Source: an uncultured Christensenella sp.
GTDB taxonomy: Bacteria > Bacillota > Clostridia > Christensenellales > Borkfalkiaceae
NCBI GenBank assembly: GCA_910585595.1
Contig: CAJUET010000005.1
Location: 62,001 to 126,000 of the forward strand
Reading direction: 5' to 3'
DNA length: 64,000 nt
The position numbers and the translations under genes are program-made. Below, piece after piece: positions 23,615 through 31,228 of the stretch. The first letter of the stretch is position 1; every line of letters begins with the position of its first letter. The notes beneath the pieces are model-generated. The model was given only the letters and a program-made list of their open reading frames with translations. It ran no database searches and was not told the origin of the DNA.

Positions 23615-25615
23615 ATGAAGCTTGAAGATTTGACGGGCGTAGGGGAGAAGCGCGCAAAAGAATTTAAAAGGCTCGGGATCGAGACGACGGCGCAGTTGAC
23701 GGCGTACTTTCCGCGCGCCTACCTCGATATGACGAACCGTGTTTCCGTTTTCAGCGTGTATCACAACGAGCTTGCGCTCGTTGCGTGTACGCTCACTTAT
23801 GTCGAGCCCGTGCGTTATGCGGGAAGACTTAAAACGGTGCGGGCGCATTTAACGCAGGACGGCAGGAATTTTACTGCCGTGTGGTTCAATATGCCCTACG
23901 TTGCAAAACGCTTAAAAGCGGGTGACTATCTCTTTTACGGCAGGGTGAGCAATAAGTACGGGCAAATATCCCTTGTAAATCCCTCTTTCGAGCCGCTCGG
24001 CAGTGTTTCCCGTTTAAAAGGGCTCGTGCCCGTCTACGGTCTTTGCGGGTCTTTGACGCAGAAAGCGGTTAGGGACGCGGTACAGAGGGCGCTTAAAATC
24101 GAAGAGCGGATTTCGATCATTCCTGCCGATTTGCGCAAAAAGTACGCGCTTTCCTCCTTAAATCAGGCTTATTTTGCCGTTCATGCGCCAAAATCGCAAA
24201 AAGAAATGAAGTCTGCCGCCGAGCGGATCGCCATAGAGGAGTATTTTACGCTCGTTTCGGCGTTTAAACTTATCAAAGGCGACAGAAAAGAGGCGCGTGG
24301 CAGAAGTTATTCGGTCACGGAAAAAGAAGTGGCGGAATTCGAAAAACGCTTTCCCTATACGTTTACGGCGGGTCAGCAGGAAGCCGTGCGTGCGATTTTT
24401 AACAATATAAAGTCGCCCGTCAGAATGAATCGCCTTTTGCAGGGCGACGTCGGAAGCGGAAAGACGGCGGTTGCGCTTACGGGTATTTTTATGGCGTTGA
24501 AAAGCGGTTTTCAGGCGGCGTATCTCTCGCCGACGGAAGTGCTTGCCGAACAGAATTTTCGTCTGATCCGAAAGATGTTTCCCGAATACAGAGCGGCGTA
24601 TCTTGCGGGGTCTTGCACGGCAAAGGAAAAGCGCGAACTGAAAGCGGCGCTCAAAGCAGGGGAATACGACGTGCTGTGCGGCACTCATGCCGTGTTGCAG
24701 GATGACGTAATTTTTAAAAATCTTGCCTTCTGCGTGTGCGACGAGCAGCACCGTTTCGGCGTTGCGCAACGTAATATATTGAGTGAAAAAGGGGACGGTG
24801 TTGACGTCTTGGTTATGTCGGCAACGCCCATTCCGCGCACTCTTTCTTTAATTTTTTACGGCGATTTGGATATAACGGTCATTAAGGATAAACCTGTGGG
24901 CAGGCAGGAAATTTCCACTTCGATTATTCCCTCCTTTAAATACGACGGTATGCTTTCCTATATTGCCGAAGAGACGAAGAAGGGGAAACAAGCCTACTTT
25001 GTCTGTTCCAAAATCGATGATGACGAAGGGCAGGTAACTTCTGTCACGGAACTGTTCGAGGAGTTGAGGGGCAGGCTTCCCTCGGTGCGTTTCGCGCTCT
25101 TGCACGGGCGCATGAAGGAGAAGGAAAAGACGGAGATCATGGCGGCTTTCAAGCGTCATGAGTACGACTGCCTTGTATCGACGACCGTTATCGAAGTGGG
25201 GGTGGACGTACCGAATGCAACCATTATGGCAATTTACAATGCGGAGCGGTTCGGGCTTTCGCAGTTGCACCAGCTCCGCGGGCGCGTCGGCAGAGGGGAG
25301 GACAAGAGCTATTGTTTTTTGCTTCTCGGATCGGAAACGGAAGCGGCGATAGAGCGGTTAAAACTTTTTAAGAGTACGAACGACGGATTCGAACTTGCCG
25401 AACGCGATCTGGAAATGCGAGGCGGAGGCGATTTTTTGGGGACAAGACAGAGCGGACGGTTTTTAAGCGAAATCAAAAATTTGCGCTACACGAAAGAGGC
25501 GGTGTTTCTTGCCAAACAGCTCTCCGACGAAGCCTTCGAACGGAGCGATCTTGAAAATATCCGCATTGCCGCACTGCAAAAATACGAAAGTCTTAAAGAC
25601 GTGGTGCTCAATTAA
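23615..25615 (+). CDS. recG: ATP-dependent DNA helicase RecG
   Basis: 666 residues, a normal RecG. It remodels stalled forks and branch-migrates Holliday junctions. The N-terminal wedge/OB domain covers about 50-150. Motifs: TFTAGQQEAVRAI (Q-like), Walker A GDVGSGKTAVAL, LSPTEVLAEQN, DEQH box CDEQHRFG, VMSATPIPRTL (III), STTVIEVGVDVPNAT (V) and QLRGRVGRGED (VI), then the TRG motif region KSYCFLL to RGGGDFLGTRQSG. It closes the Bacillus-like cluster; the fapR-plsX genes that follow in Bacillus are absent and a sugar-hydrolase gene converges from the other side. Confidence 0.96.
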   Translation: MKLEDLTGVGEKRAKEFKRLGIETTAQLTAYFPRAYLDMTNRVSVFSVYHNELALVACTLTYVEPVRYAGRLKTVRAHLTQDGRNFTAVWFNMPYVAKRLKAGDYLFYGRVSNKYGQISLVNPSFEPLGSVSRLKGLVPVYGLCGSLTQKAVRDAVQRALKIEERISIIPADLRKKYALSSLNQAYFAVHAPKSQKEMKSAAERIAIEEYFTLVSAFKLIKGDRKEARGRSYSVTEKEVAEFEKRFPYTFTAGQQEAVRAIFNNIKSPVRMNRLLQGDVGSGKTAVALTGIFMALKSGFQAAYLSPTEVLAEQNFRLIRKMFPEYRAAYLAGSCTAKEKRELKAALKAGEYDVLCGTHAVLQDDVIFKNLAFCVCDEQHRFGVAQRNILSEKGDGVDVLVMSATPIPRTLSLIFYGDLDITVIKDKPVGRQEISTSIIPSFKYDGMLSYIAEETKKGKQAYFVCSKIDDDEGQVTSVTELFEELRGRLPSVRFALLHGRMKEKEKTEIMAAFKRHEYDCLVSTTVIEVGVDVPNATIMAIYNAERFGLSQLHQLRGRVGRGEDKSYCFLLLGSETEAAIERLKLFKSTNDGFELAERDLEMRGGGDFLGTRQSGRFLSEIKNLRYTKEAVFLAKQLSDEAFERSDLENIRIAALQKYESLKDVVLN

Positions 25616-25643
25616 AAAAACCTCCCGTTCGGGAGGTTTTTTT
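25614..25643. terminator. Bidirectional terminator between recG and the GH127 gene
   Basis: A seven-A run, CCTCCCG, TT, CGGGAGG and a seven-T run form a symmetric hairpin for two converging genes. Confidence 0.92.
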
Positions 25644-25661
25644 AATTGATTCAAAGAAATA

Positions 25662-28031
25662 TTACATAAGGCATTGCGAATAGATATACGTACACACTCT
25701 TGCCGAAGCCGCATTCCCTATGCCGCCGAACGTAACGGAAAGTAAGTTTACCGTTTTTCCGTTGTGATCGTATGCCGTTGCCGATTGAACGAGAGAATCG
25801 GGAAGGGCGATTTCGACCCGATACGTTTCTTCTTCGCCCGTAAAATCCAGCGTTTTTTCGTAAAGGGTCACGTCTCCCGCTTGAATGAGAATTGATTTGT
25901 TGTTGTCGGCTTTCGCAAAGTGTACGACAAGGCGGTTTTGTTTCGTCTTGTCCACCATCATACGGTAGGAAAACGACCCGCCCGCATTCGCCGCGCGCGT
26001 CGTACCGAGAACGGGAACGTTCGTCGCGCTTACGGTGTTCTTCTCCCGTATATCGTGTAGACCGTCGGTTTCGTATTGACCGTAGCCCGGTTGAACGGCG
26101 TCCTGCGTGTGCCAATGAAAAAGTTCGGTTTCTTCCGCAGCTTCCCCGACGGCAAACTTTAAATAAATGCCGTAGCGCTGCCTATACTGACGGAAATAAT
26201 AGGAGTAGTTCAGCTTTTTATTGTTGCATTGCAGGCAAAATCGATTGTTTTTACCTTTTTTAAGAAAGTTATCGATACTTGCTTTGAACGCGTTAACGTC
26301 TTCTGCGTTTACCGAATAGGTTTTGTTCCCGATCGCATTTTGTGGAACGGTGACGTTTATGCCCGTAGCCGTTTTGTTCATTTTTTCAGCGCCGAGATCG
26401 GCGGAGAGCACGAAAGGACCGTATTTGAATGCGAGTACGTCTTTGCCGTCCGGAAGGTCGTATGCAACGACCTTCTTTTTCATATCGACGTTGACGGTAT
26501 CGCCCGCTTTCACGCTTACAGAAACGAAGGGTTCGTCTTTACAGACCTTTACTGCAATACCGTTCAGCGATACGGAGAAGGACTTCGTCCAGTCAGGTTT
26601 TCTGAGTTTTAAAACCGTTTTTCCGCTGTCGATCCGGAACCTGACCGTATCGGAATTTTCAAGTTCTGCTGCCTGCGTAAATGAAACTTTTTCCGATCGA
26701 TAAGCAGAGCCGACGTAAAGGGAAACGTAAACCGCGTTTTCCGATTCGTAATAGATACTGTCGTTGAGCTTGGTAAAGTTCTCCATACCGCTACCCGTGC
26801 AGCACCAGAAGTGGTGTTTCGGAGAGGAGAATACCTTGAAATAACCCGTAGCCATGGGCTGAAAATAAGTCGTCATGCCCGTTTGGGGGTTCTGCGACGC
26901 CCAAATCGCGTTATAATAGGCGTTTTCATAAAAGTCGAGGTATCTTTTATCCTGCGTAACGGTAAAGAGCATACGTGAGAGTTTGAGCATATTGTAGCTG
27001 TTGCAGGTCTCGCAATTACAGTTCGTCCGCTCGCGGTTTAAGACGTCATCCTTGCCGAAGTGCTCCCATTCGGAATTGCCGCCCGTAACGTAGGTGTGGC
27101 GGCGGACGATGCAGTCCCAAAATTTTTCCGCAACGGTCAAGTAATCTCCCGCGTCGATTTTTTCGCCGTTTACCGTCTTTCCGTTACAGGTCATAAACCG
27201 ATTGAGCGCGCCTATTATTTTGGGGATCGTCGTATTTGCGTGCAAGCCGTCCAAATAATTCTGCGGTTCGTCCAATACTTTTCGGAATAGCAGTTCTTCA
27301 TCGAAAAGATGTGCCGCAACGGCATATTTATCCTCGCCCGTGATCGCGTAAAGGTTATATAGACTGTCGTTCATGCCGCCGTATTCGACGCCGAGAACAT
27401 TGTTCCTTGTTGCGGTGTTCCATCCCATCGAGCGTGAATAGATCCAATCGCCGAGCGAAGAGGCGACCTCTTTTGCGGTAGCGTTTCCCGTGTGGGTATA
27501 GGCGTCGATAACGCCTTGTAAAATTTTGTGCATAGTGTACCAGGGCACCCACGCCTCGGTGCGGATATCCGTCTTTCCCGCTTCTATGTTGTCGAACTGA
27601 ATTTCGGGATTAGTCTTGCCGATCGTCGGCGCGCCCCAGATAAAACCTTTCTTCGCGCCCGCCTTGACCGCGTTGTTCTGACATTTTTTGAGATCGTCTA
27701 GGATGTATTCGATTTTTGCTGAAAATCTTGCCCTGTCCGCTTCGCCCGAGTTTATGTTTGCGTATCCCTGTGCAAGCGCGGAAAGGAAGTGCCCCAGAGT
27801 ATGCCCGCCGATGAGCGCGCCTTCCCACCCTCCGCCGTAGGAGGAAGAGGCGACAGGAGCGAGCTTTGCGTTGCGGCGGAACCAATAGAGAAGTTTATCC
27901 GCGTCGAGCGTATCCAAAAGATATTCGCGCTCTTTTTTCATTGCGTTGACGGCATATGGGTCTGTCAGGACGACCGCGCCAAGCTTTGTAAATGAAATTT
28001 TTTCGTCATGTTTTTTGATCGACTGATTCAT
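25662..28031 (-). CDS. Glycoside hydrolase family 127, probable beta-L-arabinofuranosidase
   Basis: 789 residues without a signal peptide, so cytoplasmic. The N-terminal (alpha/alpha)6 barrel shows GGGWEGALIGGHTLGHFLSALA, typical of the DUF1680/GH127 group. The zinc-binding Glu-Cys3 set of this family is seen as E341-T-C343 (NCETCNSYNML) and C410-C411 (FWCCTGSGMENFTKL); in the Bifidobacterium enzyme HypBA1 the first Cys of the equivalent pair is the nucleophile. Beta-sandwich domains follow from about 470, and the last 150 residues form an extra domain. The likely role is removing beta-L-arabinofuranose from imported plant or hydroxyproline-rich glycans. It is encoded 10 bases after a WYL regulator in the same direction. 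Confidence 0.88.
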   Translation of the reverse strand: MNQSIKKHDEKISFTKLGAVVLTDPYAVNAMKKEREYLLDTLDADKLLYWFRRNAKLAPVASSSYGGGWEGALIGGHTLGHFLSALAQGYANINSGEADRARFSAKIEYILDDLKKCQNNAVKAGAKKGFIWGAPTIGKTNPEIQFDNIEAGKTDIRTEAWVPWYTMHKILQGVIDAYTHTGNATAKEVASSLGDWIYSRSMGWNTATRNNVLGVEYGGMNDSLYNLYAITGEDKYAVAAHLFDEELLFRKVLDEPQNYLDGLHANTTIPKIIGALNRFMTCNGKTVNGEKIDAGDYLTVAEKFWDCIVRRHTYVTGGNSEWEHFGKDDVLNRERTNCNCETCNSYNMLKLSRMLFTVTQDKRYLDFYENAYYNAIWASQNPQTGMTTYFQPMATGYFKVFSSPKHHFWCCTGSGMENFTKLNDSIYYESENAVYVSLYVGSAYRSEKVSFTQAAELENSDTVRFRIDSGKTVLKLRKPDWTKSFSVSLNGIAVKVCKDEPFVSVSVKAGDTVNVDMKKKVVAYDLPDGKDVLAFKYGPFVLSADLGAEKMNKTATGINVTVPQNAIGNKTYSVNAEDVNAFKASIDNFLKKGKNNRFCLQCNNKKLNYSYYFRQYRQRYGIYLKFAVGEAAEETELFHWHTQDAVQPGYGQYETDGLHDIREKNTVSATNVPVLGTTRAANAGGSFSYRMMVDKTKQNRLVVHFAKADNNKSILIQAGDVTLYEKTLDFTGEEETYRVEIALPDSLVQSATAYDHNGKTVNLLSVTFGGIGNAASARVCTYIYSQCLM

Positions 28032-28041
28032 GGCGTATTCC

Positions 28042-28959
28042 TCAATAGGCAGCGGAAAGTTTTTTGATCTCTTCCTTTACGCGCAGGACAAGGGATTCGG
28101 GAGAGATCGCTTTAAGCCCTGCGCCTGCGGATAGAATCTTTCCGATAAGCGCGCCGTCGTCGGGCAGGATCGCTTCGGCAAAGTATTCGCCGTCCCGTTC
28201 GTATACGTTTGAAACGCCTAGCCATTCCTCCGCAAAGGGCAGGCATTCGGGCAGCACCTTGAATTTCGCGTCGATCTCGCGTTCCGTTTGCCAAAAGGAG
28301 AGGGGAATGTCTTCGCGCTTGAAGGGGAATCTTTCGAAGGATTCGCCCGTCCTGATAACGGAACGGATCCTTCCGAGCTTGAAGAGACGGAATTCTTCCC
28401 GAAGTTTACAGTAGGCGTATACATACCAAATATTTTGTTTGAGAACAATTAGGTGGGGCAGTATCGTGCGGTGCGTGCATTCTCCGCCCCTGTCGACGTA
28501 TTCGATATAGAGTTGTTCCCGATCCTCCGTCGCATGCGACATGACGGAGAGCAAATCGGAAAATCTGCGTTCGTCGCCCCAGGTCCCCCTGTCTACCAAA
28601 ATGTTTCCGCCCAGCTCCGCGCGGCGCTCTTCCGCCTTTTCGCGCCGTCCGAGCTTTTCGATCACGTCGCTCAGCGTTTCGTCACGGAGCTGTTCGTTCA
28701 TCGCCAAAAGGCATTCGAGCGTCTTTTGATATTCCTCTTTGGTCAAGAGCCCTTTCGGCAGGGTGAACGCGTCCGAAATAAAGATGCCGCCCTGTGCGCC
28801 GCGCACGACGTCGATGGGTATGCCCGCAACCGTCATTTCTTCGATATAGCGGTAAATCGACCGAACGGATACGTCGTACTTTTTCGCAAGATAAGCGGCT
28901 TTCACCTTTCTGCGCGCTAAAAGCGTGAACAAAATCCCTGTCATAATCTGAAATTTCAT
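28042..28959 (-). CDS. WYL-domain transcriptional regulator (HTH 11/DeoR-like N-terminus)
   Basis: 305 residues. The N-terminal winged helix (FTLLARRKVKAAYLAKKYDVSVRSIYRYIEEM) is followed by the linker typical of YafY-like regulators and a WYL domain at about 140-210, where IWYVYAYCKLREEFRLFKLGRI carries the W-Y and the R-x-F-x-L elements thought to bind a nucleic-acid or small ligand. A C-terminal WCX-like extension ends the protein. It leads a two-gene operon with the GH127 enzyme, so it probably controls that operon and itself. An inverted repeat overlaps its promoter -35. Confidence 0.88.
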   Translation of the reverse strand: MKFQIMTGILFTLLARRKVKAAYLAKKYDVSVRSIYRYIEEMTVAGIPIDVVRGAQGGIFISDAFTLPKGLLTKEEYQKTLECLLAMNEQLRDETLSDVIEKLGRREKAEERRAELGGNILVDRGTWGDERRFSDLLSVMSHATEDREQLYIEYVDRGGECTHRTILPHLIVLKQNIWYVYAYCKLREEFRLFKLGRIRSVIRTGESFERFPFKREDIPLSFWQTEREIDAKFKVLPECLPFAEEWLGVSNVYERDGEYFAEAILPDDGALIGKILSAGAGLKAISPESLVLRVKEEIKKLSAAY

Positions 28960-28985
28960 AAAAAACCTCGCAATTTCTTAAAATT

Positions 28986-29014
28986 ATTTTATCATATATG
29001 ACAATATATGTCAA
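28986..29014 (-). promoter_or_regulatory. Promoter with overlapping inverted repeat for the WYL-GH127 operon
   Basis: On the reverse strand TTGACA (29014-29009), 17-bp spacer, TAAAAT (28991-28986). TGACA-N5-TGTCA at 28999-29013 overlaps the -35 and is a possible operator for the WYL regulator. Confidence 0.75.
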
Positions 29015-29040
29015 CTATTATCCGTATAATAATAGTTACA

Positions 29041-29259
29041 ATGAAAAGTGCGGAGATCGAAATTTTAATTGAAGAGCATCATGAACGGGAACGGGCGAAA
29101 CGGGATGAAAGACTCCGCGTCCGCCTTTCCCGTCCCTGTTCCCGCGAGGAGCTTTTAATGCGCCTCGGGGGGCTTTCGTCGCCCGGCGCAAAAGCAGGCG
29201 CGGGTGAAATTCTGTTGACAAATTTTTCCGCGCCGTCTATAATGGAGTCTGCGAGGTAA
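29041..29259 (+). CDS. Possible small protein before tyrS (doubtful)
   Basis: 72 residues from ATG 29041, ten bases after a TATAAT box at 29025-29030 and with no ribosome-binding site. The first third is acidic/basic helical (EIEILIEEHHERERAKRDERL); the last dozen residues are encoded by the tyrS promoter, which argues against a conserved coding region. An inverted repeat at 29086-29144 lies inside it. It may be a leaderless small gene, or a non-coding leader. Confidence 0.2.
   Translation: MKSAEIEILIEEHHERERAKRDERLRVRLSRPCSREELLMRLGGLSSPGAKAGAGEILLTNFSAPSIMESAR
29086..29144 (+). repeat. Imperfect inverted repeat upstream of tyrS
   Basis: CGGGAAC (29086-29092) pairs with GTTCCCG (29138-29144), and inner ACGGGA with TCCCGT can extend the stem. 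It shows none of the T-box hallmarks often found before aminoacyl-tRNA synthetase genes. Confidence 0.4.
29215..29243 (+). promoter_or_regulatory. Consensus promoter of tyrS
   Basis: TTGACA (29215-29220), 17-bp spacer, TATAAT (29238-29243). Its position downstream of the inverted repeat means the main tyrS transcript has only a short leader with a GAGG ribosome-binding site and no T-box. Confidence 0.9.
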
Positions 29260-29262
29260 TTT

Positions 29263-30459
29263 ATGAAAAACGTAATGGATACCCTGCGCGAGCGGGGTTT
29301 TATCAAACAGACGGTCTACGAAGACGAGCTCTATGAAAAATTGGGCTTAGAGAGCGTTCCCTTCTATATCGGGTTCGATCCCACGGCGGACAGCTTGCAC
29401 GTAGGGCACTTTATGCAACTCATCGCCATGCGCCATATGCAGGAAGCGGGACACAAGCCCATCATTCTTATCGGCGGCGGCACGGCAATGGTCGGCGATC
29501 CTTCGGGCAGAACGGACATGCGTACCATGATGACGAAGGAGACGATCGCCTATCATGTGGATTGCTTTAAAAAGCAGATGTCGAAGTTTATCAGCTTCGA
29601 GGGCAAGAACGGCGCGATCATCGTGAACAATGCCGATTGGCTTTTGAACCTCAATTATATTGATTTCCTGCGCGAGGTCGGCGTGCATTTCTCCGTGAAT
29701 AAAATGCTCACTGCGGAGTGCTTCAAAACGCGCATGGAGAAGGGGCTTTCCTTCCTCGAATTTAATTACATGCTCATGCAGGCTTACGACTTTTTGGTGC
29801 TCAATCAAAGGTACGGGTGCCTTTTGGAACTCGGCGGCGACGATCAATGGAGCAATATTCTTGCAGGCGCCGATCTGATCCGCAGAAAGGAGCGCAAGAG
29901 CGCGTTTGCCATGACCTTTACCTTGCTTACGACGAGCGAGGGAAAGAAGATGGGCAAGTCTCAGAAGGGAGCTGTGTGGCTGGACGAGAATAAGACGAGC
30001 CCCTATGAATTCTATCAATATTGGCGCAACGTCGCAGACGCAGACGTGGAGAAGTGCTTAAAGCTTTTGACTTTCCTGCCGCTTGGCGAAATAAAATCGC
30101 TCTGCGAGTTTAAGGACGAGCGGATCAACCGCGCAAAGGAAGTGCTTGCTTTCGAACTCACGAAAACGGTGCACGGACTTGAAAAGGCGGAAAAGGCGCA
30201 GTCCGAAGCGCGCGGCGCGTTCGGGGGCGAAGGAGATATGCCCGAAAAAGAAATCGGCAAAGAGATCGCAAACGTGATAGGCGCGCTCGTGGCGGCGGGG
30301 ATCTGTAAATCGAACGGCGAGGCAAGAAGGCTTATTGAGCAGGGCGGTGTTACGGTGAACGGCGAACGCGCAACGGACGGAAACGCGCCGTTGCCGAAGG
30401 AAGATTTCGTGCTTTCCAAAGGCAAGAAAGTACGCGTTAAAATCGTATTCAAAAAATAA
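29263..30459 (+). CDS. tyrS: Tyrosyl-tRNA synthetase
   Basis: 398 residues, class I synthetase charging tRNA-Tyr. The HIGH-type motif is HVGH in DSLHVGHFMQL, and KMGKS represents KMSKS. The tyrosine pocket shows FIGFDPTADS with the N-terminal residues and YDFLVLNQRYGCLLELGGDDQWSNI with the Q-x3-D/DxQ elements. The C-terminal S4 RNA-binding domain begins at about 335 (SNGEARRLIEQGGVTVNGE) and is complete. The length and motif pattern suit the TyrZ-like (TyrRS type 2) form. Its stop overlaps the next start as TAATG. Confidence 0.96.
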   Translation: MKNVMDTLRERGFIKQTVYEDELYEKLGLESVPFYIGFDPTADSLHVGHFMQLIAMRHMQEAGHKPIILIGGGTAMVGDPSGRTDMRTMMTKETIAYHVDCFKKQMSKFISFEGKNGAIIVNNADWLLNLNYIDFLREVGVHFSVNKMLTAECFKTRMEKGLSFLEFNYMLMQAYDFLVLNQRYGCLLELGGDDQWSNILAGADLIRRKERKSAFAMTFTLLTTSEGKKMGKSQKGAVWLDENKTSPYEFYQYWRNVADADVEKCLKLLTFLPLGEIKSLCEFKDERINRAKEVLAFELTKTVHGLEKAEKAQSEARGAFGGEGDMPEKEIGKEIANVIGALVAAGICKSNGEARRLIEQGGVTVNGERATDGNAPLPKEDFVLSKGKKVRVKIVFKK

Positions 30460-31079
30460 TGGCGGCTTATCTAAGCGTTTCAGACGAAAGTTCAAGCGAA
30501 CGCGTCATCGAAAAATCGTGGTTTATCACTTACTGTCAGCACGTTGAAAGCGAGGACGAGGCGAAGGCGTTTCTTGCAGGGCTTCATACGCAGCATCCGC
30601 TCGCAACGCATATCTGCTATGCCTATATTTGCGATAAGGTGGGAAATTTCGTCCGCTTTTCCGACGACGGAGAACCGCAGGGCACGGCGGGAATGCCTAT
30701 CCTGAACGTCGTTAAGGCGAAAAAGCTGTTTGAAACCTGCGTTGCGGTCGTGCGCTATTTCGGCGGGATCAAATTGGGAGCGGGAGGACTTACGCGCGCT
30801 TACGCTTCCTGTGCCGCGGAAGGGCTGAACGGGGCGGAAATCGTATTATACGATCTTTGCGCTGAAATTGCCGTTAACGTTGCCTATTCCGACGTGAAAA
30901 CACTTACACGCTTTGCGGAAGGCAAAACGGTCACGGGACGGGAATATAGCGAAAAAACGGTCTTTTGTTTCCGCGTAAGGGAGTGCGAAGAGGAAACGTT
31001 TTTCGCTGCCGTTCAAAACGAATTCCGCGGCAGAGCGGAAATAAAAAGTCTGGGAAAGAAGTATTATCCATGCAAATAA
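30459..31079 (+). CDS. YigZ/IMPACT family protein (UPF0029)
   Basis: 206 residues of the YigZ family, of uncertain biochemical function and possibly acting on RNA or in translation. The conserved core is seen as SWFITYCQHVESEDEA, HPLATHICYAYIC, FSDDGEPQGTAGMPIL and VVRYFGGIKLGAGGLTRAYA. The C-terminal half is the DUF1949 ferredoxin-like domain. It starts at the A shared with the tyrS stop (TAATG), so its translation is coupled to tyrS. Confidence 0.92.
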   Translation: MAAYLSVSDESSSERVIEKSWFITYCQHVESEDEAKAFLAGLHTQHPLATHICYAYICDKVGNFVRFSDDGEPQGTAGMPILNVVKAKKLFETCVAVVRYFGGIKLGAGGLTRAYASCAAEGLNGAEIVLYDLCAEIAVNVAYSDVKTLTRFAEGKTVTGREYSEKTVFCFRVRECEEETFFAAVQNEFRGRAEIKSLGKKYYPCK

Positions 31080-31088
31080 AGAATGCAT

Positions 31089-31124
31089 AAAAACGCGCCG
31101 CAGACAATCCTGCGGCGCGTTTTT
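31089..31124. terminator. Terminator after the yigZ-like gene
   Basis: AAAAACGCGCCGCAG and CTGCGGCGCGTTTTT pair over 15 bp around six bases. Confidence 0.9.
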
Positions 31125-31166
31125 CAATGCCGATCTGTGAAAATAAAGAAAGATCGACGCGCTCCG

Positions 31167-31194
31167 TTTAAATTGATTCGTTCTGCGTTATAAT
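31167..31194 (+). promoter_or_regulatory. Probable promoter of clpB
   Basis: TTTAAA (31167-31172), 16-bp spacer, TATAAT (31189-31194). No CIRCE or CtsR-type operator is seen around it. Confidence 0.5.
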
Positions 31195-31228
31195 AGAAGC
31201 GAAAATAATGCGGGAGGTAGCATAAACA

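Noticed and set aside
25651..26115. ORFs antisense to the GH127 gene and other long antisense frames (e.g. 12879-13889, 57211-58068)
   Set aside because: They lie wholly within recognised genes, lack ribosome-binding sites and encode low-complexity Arg/His-rich chains typical of shadow frames.
29041..29262. T-box riboswitch before tyrS
   Set aside because: No AGGGTGG-type T-box bulge, specifier stem or terminator/antiterminator pair; the consensus tyrS promoter lies after this region and leaves a leader of only about 13 bases.
31129..31228. CIRCE or CtsR operator before clpB
   Set aside because: No TTAGCACTC/GAGTGCTAA repeat and no GGTCAAA tandem heptads are present.
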